DNA from: an uncultured Clostridia bacterium
Lineage (GTDB): Bacteria; Bacillota; Clostridia; TANB77; CAG-508
Assembly (NCBI GenBank): GCA_947632745.1
Contig: CANRQH010000097.1
Span: 1 to 5,138 of the forward strand
DNA: 5,138 nucleotides
Direction: 5' to 3'
Under the pieces are notes generated by a model. It had not been told where the DNA came from and made no database searches. It saw only the letters and a program-made list of their open reading frames with translations. The translations under genes were made by a program, and so were the position numbers. This document shows, piece by piece, positions 1-4,089 of the stretch. The stretch's first letter is position 1. The number at the start of each line of letters is the position of its first letter.

Positions 1-24
1 TCTAGTTGAACAGAATGTTTTTGC

Positions 25-68
25 AAAAGTAAATTCTATATTTACTAAAAAAGTAGAATTTACTTTTT
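25..68 (+). terminator. Stem-loop, possible terminator of a gene left of the window
   Basis: A perfect 14-bp inverted repeat (arms 25-38 and 54-67) encloses a 15-base loop. The right arm ends in five T's (64-68), as in a rho-independent terminator read on the plus strand. The stem has only two G:C pairs, so it is weaker than a typical terminator. The left arm begins with four A's, so weak minus-strand termination is also possible. It lies just before the rpsT promoter, where it would insulate rpsT from transcription coming from the left. Confidence 0.45.
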
Positions 69-103
69 CAATTAAATTTTGATGAGAAAATAGCAAAAAA
101 CTA

Positions 104-132
104 TTGCCAAATCTGGAATTTTATGTTAAAAT
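104..132 (+). promoter_or_regulatory. Putative sigma-A promoter of rpsT
   Basis: A -35 box TTGCCA (104-109) and a -10 box TAAAAT (127-132) are separated by exactly 17 bases. A TG one base before the -10 (124-125) gives it an extended -10. Transcription should start near 139, leaving a leader of about 37 bases. That is too short for an elaborate riboswitch or autoregulatory leader. Confidence 0.7.
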
Positions 133-175
133 AATCTATGTTTATTTAAGTTAAGTACTAAAAGGAGGTGCAAAA

Positions 176-442
176 ATGCCAAATATAAAATCAGCTAAAA
201 AGAGAGTTAAAATAATTGAAAAGAAAACTTTAAGAAATAATATGATTAAATCTGGATATAAATCTGCAATTAAAAGATTTGAAGAAGCTATAGAAGCTGG
301 TAAAATAGATGAAGCAAAAACACTATTTTCACAAGCTACTAAAAAGATCGATCAAGCTTGTTCAAAAGGTGTTATTGTTAAAAACACTGCAGCTAGAAAA
401 AAATCAAATTTAGCAAAAAAATTAAATGCAGCTATGGCTTAA
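176..442 (+). CDS. rpsT: 30S ribosomal protein S20
   Basis: This 88-residue, lysine-rich protein opens with MPNIKSAKKRV and ends with TAARKKSNLAKKLNAAMA, the recognisable S20 termini. The length matches the family (about 85-90 residues). S20 is a primary-binding small-subunit protein that contacts 16S rRNA and helps assemble the 30S subunit in the cytoplasm. The ATG at 176 is supported by a near-perfect Shine-Dalgarno sequence, AAGGAGGTG at 162-170, five bases upstream. The gene stands alone on the plus strand with its own promoter (104-132). It ends at TAA 440-442, shortly before a strong hairpin that separates it from the convergent minus-strand cluster. It is the one clearly conserved core gene in the window. 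Nothing is odd about it. Confidence 0.97.
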   Translation: MPNIKSAKKRVKIIEKKTLRNNMIKSGYKSAIKRFEEAIEAGKIDEAKTLFSQATKKIDQACSKGVIVKNTAARKKSNLAKKLNAAMA

Positions 443-449
443 TCTTATA

Positions 450-479
450 TTTTAAAAAATTATGCATAGTTTTTTAAAA
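450..479. repeat. 30-base near-perfect palindrome after rpsT
   Basis: The arms TTTTAAAAAA (450-459) and TTTTTTAAAA (470-479) are exact reverse complements. Between them lies the smaller palindrome TATGCATA (461-468). The only unmatched position is T460/G469, which in plus-strand RNA is a U-G wobble. The element directly abuts, and by one base overlaps, the terminator stem at 479-500. It may simply supply the U-rich flank that the minus-strand terminator needs. Confidence 0.5.
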
Positions 480-500
480 AAGGAGGGGTTCCCCTCCTTT
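479..500. terminator. Bidirectional intrinsic terminator between rpsT and the convergent cluster
   Basis: A 10-bp perfect stem pairs AAAGGAGGGG (479-488) with CCCCTCCTTT (491-500) across only two bases, so in RNA the effective loop is about four bases. This is one of the few GC-rich patches in the window. Read on the minus strand, the stem runs into six U's (complement of 476-481), a classic rho-independent terminator for the gene ending at 512. Read on the plus strand it is followed by CTTTATTT, a broken but U-rich tail that can end rpsT transcripts. Confidence 0.85.
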
Positions 501-511
501 ATTTATATAAA

Positions 512-865
512 TTAAATATCTTCAATTTTTTCGTTTTTTATAATATTCTGTATATCTTCTTTTAATTTTAAAATATCATTATTTAATACATACCAAATCA
601 TATTTAAATTAATTCCTTCGTAATCATGAACTATTCTATTTCTTAAACCTTTTATCATATTCCACTCAATATTAGAATATTTTTTCATCGTTTCATTTGA
701 TATATTTTTTACTAATTCACCTATTTGACTTATAGCAAAAACCGTGGCATCAATAGTCTTATCTTCATTAGCAAACTTTTCAAAAGAATAGCTCTCTGTA
801 TATTTTTTTGCTTTTTCAATATATTCTATTATCTTTATAAAAGATATATATTCTTTATTTTTCAT
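512..865 (-). CDS. hepT: HepT-like HEPN RNase toxin (DUF86 family)
   Basis: The product has 117 residues and looks all-helical, the usual size of HepT/DUF86 proteins. Its diagnostic motif is RNRIVHDY at residues 75-82: R75 and H80 give the HEPN RNase R-x4-H site, and Y82 completes the RX4HXY signature. In characterised HepT/MntA systems HepT cleaves RNA in the cytoplasm, and the partner MntA inactivates it by adding AMP to that tyrosine. IGELVKNIS (48-56) also fits the family. The ATG (863-865) lies inside the last codons of the upstream mntA-like gene, an 11-base overlap that suggests translational coupling. An SD sequence AGGAG (875-879) sits nine bases upstream. The gene is last in the minus-strand cluster and ends just before the hairpin at 479-500. 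The motif is intact, so an active toxin is predicted; its target is not visible. Confidence 0.88.
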   Translation of the reverse strand: MKNKEYISFIKIIEYIEKAKKYTESYSFEKFANEDKTIDATVFAISQIGELVKNISNETMKKYSNIEWNMIKGLRNRIVHDYEGINLNMIWYVLNNDILKLKEDIQNIIKNEKIEDI

Positions 866-1163
866 ATACTATAACTCCTGACTTTTTTATTTCTTTATCT
901 ATTTTTGAATTTTCAATTATTTCTGATTTTTCAAATGCATCAACTTGTTTATTAAATGCTTCTTCAATTTTAGTAATTAAGCTAAATAATTTAAATCCCA
1001 TTAGTTTTTCATTTGTATCTATTACAAAGTCTAAATCGCTATTTTTATTTGCAGAATTTTTTGCATAAGAACCAAATAGTACGACATTATATACAGGAAA
1101 ATTTTTTAATATTTCTTTCAATATTTGTCTTATCTCATCTATTGAATATACTTTTTCACTCAT
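855..1163 (-). CDS. mntA: MntA-like minimal nucleotidyltransferase antitoxin
   Basis: This 102-residue protein belongs to the DNA-polymerase-beta-like minimal nucleotidyltransferase (MNT) family. The signature GSX10DXD is complete: G31-S32 in VVLFGSYAK, then D43 and D45 in SDLDFVID. A likely third metal-binding aspartate is D75 in KQVDAFE. In known pairs MntA transfers AMP from ATP to HepT and so neutralises it. The start at 1161-1163 has a strong SD, AAGGAGGG (1173-1180), nine bases upstream. That SD begins immediately after the stop codon of the glycosyltransferase gene before it, so the gene is probably co-transcribed with the sugar genes. It overlaps hepT by 11 bases. The order is antitoxin then toxin, as in many HepT/MntA operons. 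Confidence 0.88.
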   Translation of the reverse strand: MSEKVYSIDEIRQILKEILKNFPVYNVVLFGSYAKNSANKNSDLDFVIDTNEKLMGFKLFSLITKIEEAFNKQVDAFEKSEIIENSKIDKEIKKSGVIVYEK

Positions 1164-1180
1164 ATTTCTTTTCCCTCCTT

Positions 1181-2065
1181 TTAAAATTTTTTACTTTTAT
1201 ATATTCCCGGTAAGTACAATACAGTATATAAAAATTTATTTAATTTACTTTTCATAAAATTATCATTAAATTTACTATTTGTCAAATAACCAAATAAAAT
1301 GAAATGTTTTATAACATACAATCTTTTGTTAAATAAAACCCCTTTCATATCTTTTTCTAATATTTCTTTAAAATACATGTAATACCCAAATGGTGCTTCT
1401 TTAAAGGTTTTATTTATGTTTTTAGTATATCCATCTTCTATATAACTTCCCTGTTCTATAACTTTATTTATTGGAAGAATTTTATATTTTTCATCCATTT
1501 TATGGTACATTCTAGCTTCTGTTACAAACTTTTCTTCTTTTTCCAATTCATGAAAATACTCTTTTCTTATTTTGCTATTAAAAACCAAGATTTTTTCGCC
1601 CTGAATATCTTCTTTAAAATACAAGTCAAACATTGTAGTTGGAATGTTTTCATTTTTAAATTCTTTACCACTTAAAGTTCCATCATTTTCTTTTTTCAAA
1701 AATACCAAACTATATAAATTTTCGTTTTGCAATAATCTTGGTGCATGCTCTTGTATTATTTTAAAGCTATCATCTGTAAAAAAATCGTCAGAATCACAGT
1801 CAACTATTAAATCTCCAGAAGAAAGCTTTACCGCTTCATTTATTGCACTCATCTTCCCACTATTTTTTTGAAAAAGGTATTTTATTGTAAATAAGTTTTC
1901 ATTTATAAAATTTTGAACATAATCCTTAGTTTCATCTGTTGACCCATCATCTACAATTATCCACTCTACATTTAGATTATATTCTAAATTATTTTTTATA
2001 CTTTCATATAATTTTGGTAAATATTTTGCTCTATTATATGTCGCTGTAAGAACACTCAATTTCAT
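1181..2065 (-). CDS. Glycosyltransferase, GT-A fold, family 2-like
   Basis: The product has 294 residues. The N-terminus MKLSVLTATYNRAKYL and VDDGSTD (38-44) form the nucleotide-sugar binding start of the GT2 fold. SGKMSAINEAV (69-79) and the acidic DCDSDD (89-94) supply the DXD-type metal site. EARMYHKMDEKYKI (183-196) and EDGYTKN (210-216) match a GT2 subfamily common in Bacillota polysaccharide loci. It should move a sugar from a nucleotide donor to a lipid-linked glycan at the cytoplasmic face of the membrane. Donor and acceptor cannot be read from the sequence. No clear multi-helix membrane domain is present, only hydrophobic patches near the C-terminus (about 250-260 and 279-288). The start codon at 2063-2065 has a modest SD (AAAGGG) about 13 bases upstream. 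The gene lies 67 bases after the GT-B gene and 17 before the mntA-like gene. Confidence 0.9.
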   Translation of the reverse strand: MKLSVLTATYNRAKYLPKLYESIKNNLEYNLNVEWIIVDDGSTDETKDYVQNFINENLFTIKYLFQKNSGKMSAINEAVKLSSGDLIVDCDSDDFFTDDSFKIIQEHAPRLLQNENLYSLVFLKKENDGTLSGKEFKNENIPTTMFDLYFKEDIQGEKILVFNSKIRKEYFHELEKEEKFVTEARMYHKMDEKYKILPINKVIEQGSYIEDGYTKNINKTFKEAPFGYYMYFKEILEKDMKGVLFNKRLYVIKHFILFGYLTNSKFNDNFMKSKLNKFLYTVLYLPGIYKSKKF

Positions 2066-2096
2066 TATTTACTTACATCCCTTTCTTTAAAGGCAC

Positions 2097-2130
2097 AAAA
2101 TTTGATTAAAAATAATTGCTTACAAATTTT
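2097..2130. repeat. Weak inverted repeat between the two glycosyltransferase genes
   Basis: The arms AAAATTTG (2097-2104) and CAAATTTT (2123-2130) are perfect 8-bp reverse complements around an 18-base AT-rich spacer. On the minus strand the second arm ends in four U's, so it could be a leaky terminator or attenuator. With only one G:C pair in the stem, chance is a serious alternative in such AT-rich DNA. Confidence 0.25.
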
Positions 2131-2132
2131 TC

Positions 2133-3245
2133 TCAAACTTCTTCTCCTAATAATTTTTCTATTTTTTCAAGTAAAAACTCGTTATCAAATTCTGTTTCAT
2201 CTTCTTCGAAAATTACATTTTTTTGTAAAATTTGCTTTAGTCCCTCAAATATAGCAGCTTCATTGTTTTCAAATATTATTTTTTTAGAATATCCTTTTAC
2301 CGCTTCTTTTGCTGCAGTATTTGTTATAGCAATATTTTTATTTAAAATTTTAGCTTCATCAATTACCATGCCATATCCCTCAAACTCTGAAAGTAATACA
2401 AAGTAATCTGCTCTTTTTATATATGGGTATGGATTAGTTCTATTTTCCATTAATTTAAATGTGTCTTCTACATCTAATTCTTTTATTAATTTTTTTAACT
2501 CTTCTTTTTCAGGTCCTTCCCCTATTACATAAATTTTATGTTTTAATCCTCCATCAATTAATCTTTTGTGAACTCTAATTAATCTATCTATTGCTTTTTG
2601 CTTAACAAGTCTTGCAACTGTAATAATTGAAGGTACATCTTTGTCTATATATTCTTGTCCTACTTCTTGATTTGATTTTTCTATAATTCTTTCTTTGTTT
2701 ATATAATTATATATTACTTCTTCTTTTTCTTCTAATTTTTCTTGCTTAAACAAATTGTTAAATGCCATTTTATTGTCATTGCTTACAAATATTAGTTTAT
2801 CGTATTTTGAGTACATTTTTTTATCTATCTTAAGTTTTAATCTTGATTTAAAACCTGTACCAAATACTTTAGATATGTCATTATGTATCCATGCAATTTT
2901 TTTGCTCTCTCCTTTGTTTGCAAAAATTCTTGTAATTGGTCCTTCTAAAAACGAAATTTCTATGTCAAATTTGCCTTTTATGTATTTTTTGTATATCGCT
3001 TTTCCACAATTTAATACATATATGGGGATAAGCCTTCTTTTTAATTTACTCATATTTTCATAAGCTTCATTATATACTGATATTACTTTTATTTTTTTGT
3101 CTAGTTCTTTTATAAATGCTCCTTTTGAATATAGCATAAATATTGTTATGTCATATTTGTCTTTTAATTTATTTGCTATGTCTACAAGTACTCTTTCTGC
3201 TCCACCTATTCCTAAACTTGTGATTCCAAATACTATCTTTTTCAT
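2133..3245 (-). CDS. Glycosyltransferase, GT-B fold, family 4-like
   Basis: At 370 residues this has the normal length of a GT4 enzyme with two Rossmann-like halves. The N-terminal half carries GGAERVL (14-20), typical of acceptor-side GT4 domains. The C-terminal half carries VARLVKQKAIDRLI (210-223), with the probable donor-phosphate contacts R212 and K217, then GEGPE (242-246). SEFEGYGMVIDEA (286-298) holds the E-x7-E pair (E289 and E297). This is the sugar-nucleotide transferase type found in capsule, exopolysaccharide and teichoic-acid loci. The exact donor is unknown. In the QK(G)-type loop an alanine (A218) stands where glycine is usual, a mild change. The ATG at 3243-3245 has SD AAGGGGG (3250-3256) a few bases upstream. 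The gene follows the upstream MNT gene by 20 bases, which supports one transcript. Confidence 0.92.
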   Translation of the reverse strand: MKKIVFGITSLGIGGAERVLVDIANKLKDKYDITIFMLYSKGAFIKELDKKIKVISVYNEAYENMSKLKRRLIPIYVLNCGKAIYKKYIKGKFDIEISFLEGPITRIFANKGESKKIAWIHNDISKVFGTGFKSRLKLKIDKKMYSKYDKLIFVSNDNKMAFNNLFKQEKLEEKEEVIYNYINKERIIEKSNQEVGQEYIDKDVPSIITVARLVKQKAIDRLIRVHKRLIDGGLKHKIYVIGEGPEKEELKKLIKELDVEDTFKLMENRTNPYPYIKRADYFVLLSEFEGYGMVIDEAKILNKNIAITNTAAKEAVKGYSKKIIFENNEAAIFEGLKQILQKNVIFEEDETEFDNEFLLEKIEKLLGEEV

Positions 3246-3265
3246 ACTTCCCCCTTAAAATCTAT

Positions 3266-3586
3266 TTATGCTACTTTTATTCCTGTGTTAATTATTTCTT
3301 TTACAAAAGGATTTGAAACTTTTTTATAATCTTCTGTAGTAATTGGATGTGGTTCTATTCTAGTATCTATTTTCCAAGTTAATCCAATTAATTTTGCTCC
3401 ATCTTCTATAATATCATTAAAGTCACTTGAAATAATTGCAATATCAATATCGCTATTCTCATTTTCGCTTCCTTTTGCATAAGAACCAAATAATATTATA
3501 GCTTCTATTTTATAATATTGGCTAACCTTTTTTATATATTTTTGTATGGATTTCATTATTTCTCTATTAATAAACCTTTTAGCCAT
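3266..3586 (-). CDS. Minimal nucleotidyltransferase (MNT) paired with a HEPN protein
   Basis: This 106-residue MNT-family protein has the full GSX10DXD signature: G34-S35 in ILFGSYAKGS, D46 and D48 in SDIDIAII. Near the usual third acidic site the sequence is WKIDTRIEPHPI (71-82), with D74 and E78 as candidates. It should bind nucleotide and transfer a nucleoside monophosphate, probably to its HEPN partner, if it acts like MntA. It overlaps the upstream HEPN gene by 31 bases. The start at 3584-3586 is preferred because SD GAGGAGGT (3593-3600) is six bases upstream. A second ATG at 3554-3556, which overlaps the HEPN stop as TAATG, lacks a good SD. It is a paralogue of the nucleotidyltransferase at 855-1163, though clearly diverged. 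Whether it is an antitoxin is an inference from context. Confidence 0.82.
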   Translation of the reverse strand: MAKRFINREIMKSIQKYIKKVSQYYKIEAIILFGSYAKGSENENSDIDIAIISSDFNDIIEDGAKLIGLTWKIDTRIEPHPITTEDYKKVSNPFVKEIINTGIKVA

Positions 3587-3966
3587 ATATATACCTCCTC
3601 TATATTTTTTATTTGTACAGCGGTATATTCATCTGTACATTTTTGATAAAAACTTTCTTTGTAATCATCATATCTTGCACTTATATTAAATTGAGTAATT
3701 ATTTGCAATTTTTCAACTTGTTCCTCTGTCAAATCCAAATCACATTTTTCTGCAAGAGCTAACAAGTTATGAGATTTTATTGCATAGGGATTATCTTGAT
3801 TATTTTTAGCATATAATCCCTTTAACAATTTTTCTATTACTAAATGTCCTAAAAATAAGCACCATGTGTTTCTTTTATTTTCAAACATTATTTTCATTGT
3901 TTCATAATCTCTCTCACTACTTTTAAGCCAATATTCCATTACATTTATATTATCCACTTTTACCAT
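3556..3966 (-). CDS. HEPN-domain protein (PF05168-like), partner of the MNT
   Basis: The product has 136 residues, is mostly helical, and looks like the HEPN family common beside MNT genes. Recognisable blocks are YWLKSSERDYETM (12-24), LGHLVIEKLLKGLYAKN (39-55), KSHNLLALAEK (64-74) and SARYDDYK (96-103), the last equivalent to the RYP(D) block of this family. Unlike the protein at 512-865 it shows no R-x4-6-H RNase motif. Its arginines (R19, R32, R98) and histidines (H41, H66) are not spaced for one. It may therefore be a non-catalytic or differently acting HEPN protein. It is the first gene of the six-gene run and overlaps the MNT gene by 31 bases. The annotated ATG has an SD-like AAAGGA directly touching it. 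A GTG at 3955-3957 (residue 4) is better spaced, so the true start may be three codons later. Confidence 0.8.
   Translation of the reverse strand: MVKVDNINVMEYWLKSSERDYETMKIMFENKRNTWCLFLGHLVIEKLLKGLYAKNNQDNPYAIKSHNLLALAEKCDLDLTEEQVEKLQIITQFNISARYDDYKESFYQKCTDEYTAVQIKNIEEVYIWLKGLLIEK
3593..3600 (-). promoter_or_regulatory. Shine-Dalgarno site that fixes the MNT start at 3586
   Basis: Read on the minus strand the sequence is GAGGAGGT, six bases before the ATG at 3584-3586. It lies inside the HEPN coding sequence. It favours the longer reading frame over the internal ATG at 3554-3556 and implies translation coupled to the HEPN gene. Confidence 0.75.
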
Positions 3967-3973
3967 TCCTTTC
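3967..3973 (-). promoter_or_regulatory. Shine-Dalgarno-like site that abuts the HEPN start
   Basis: Read on the minus strand, GAAAGGA ends at the base directly before the ATG at 3964-3966, which leaves no spacer. The same site is nine bases from the GTG at 3955-3957, a normal spacing. Translation may therefore begin at that GTG, giving a protein of 133 residues. Confidence 0.5.
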
Positions 3974-3987
3974 TATAAACTAATAAT

Positions 3988-4016
3988 ATTATAACATTAA
4001 AGTTAAAGTTTTTCTA
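3988..4016 (-). promoter_or_regulatory. Putative promoter of the HEPN/MNT-glycosyltransferase run
   Basis: On the minus strand a perfect -10 box TATAAT (3988-3993) is preceded by TGT (extended -10). At 17 bases there is a weak -35, TAGAAA (4011-4016), matching consensus at four of six positions. The start would be near 3981, leaving a leader of only about 15 bases. Two tandem copies of the hexamer TTAAAG (3997-4002 and 4003-4008, plus-strand reading) fill the spacer and could bind a regulator, but chance is possible. A second TATAAT-like box lies at 4057-4062 without a convincing -35. Confidence 0.55.
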
Positions 4017-4089
4017 CATTTTATTCACTTTACTCAAAATTTTTTTGTATTTAACAATTATAACTTATAAGTATAAAAAATAAAATTTA

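Noticed and set aside
2..82. Plus-strand frame open from the left edge to TGA at 80-82
   Set aside because: Only 26 codons are visible and they run straight through the hairpin at 25-68. The peptide was not recognised, so the tail of an upstream gene can be neither supported nor excluded.
139..175. Possible ribosomal-protein leader or riboswitch before rpsT
   Set aside because: The predicted leader is about 37 bases and contains only the SD region. There is no room for a structured regulator.
1013..1213. Plus-strand open frame opposite the mntA-like gene
   Set aside because: Its product is a low-complexity string of hydrophobic and phenylalanine-rich residues produced by reading AT-rich coding DNA backwards. 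It overlaps a clear MNT gene and has no SD.
1644..1871. Plus-strand open frame inside the GT-A glycosyltransferase
   Set aside because: It is antisense to the conserved DCDSDD region, is rich in serine and phenylalanine, and resembles no family I know.
2116..2406. Plus-strand open frame at the end of the GT-B glycosyltransferase
   Set aside because: It is serine- and phenylalanine-rich, a mirror of lysine- and glutamate-rich codons on the true strand, with no family match seen.
2755..3063. Plus-strand 102-codon frame that looks like a membrane protein
   Set aside because: It lies wholly within the GT-B gene. The hydrophobicity is what antisense reading of polar, AT-rich codons gives, and no ribosome site supports it.
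4063..4072. Palindrome ACTTATAAGT considered as terminator or operator after the polymerase gene
   Set aside because: It is ten bases long with no loop and no adjoining T-run, easily found by chance in DNA of this composition.
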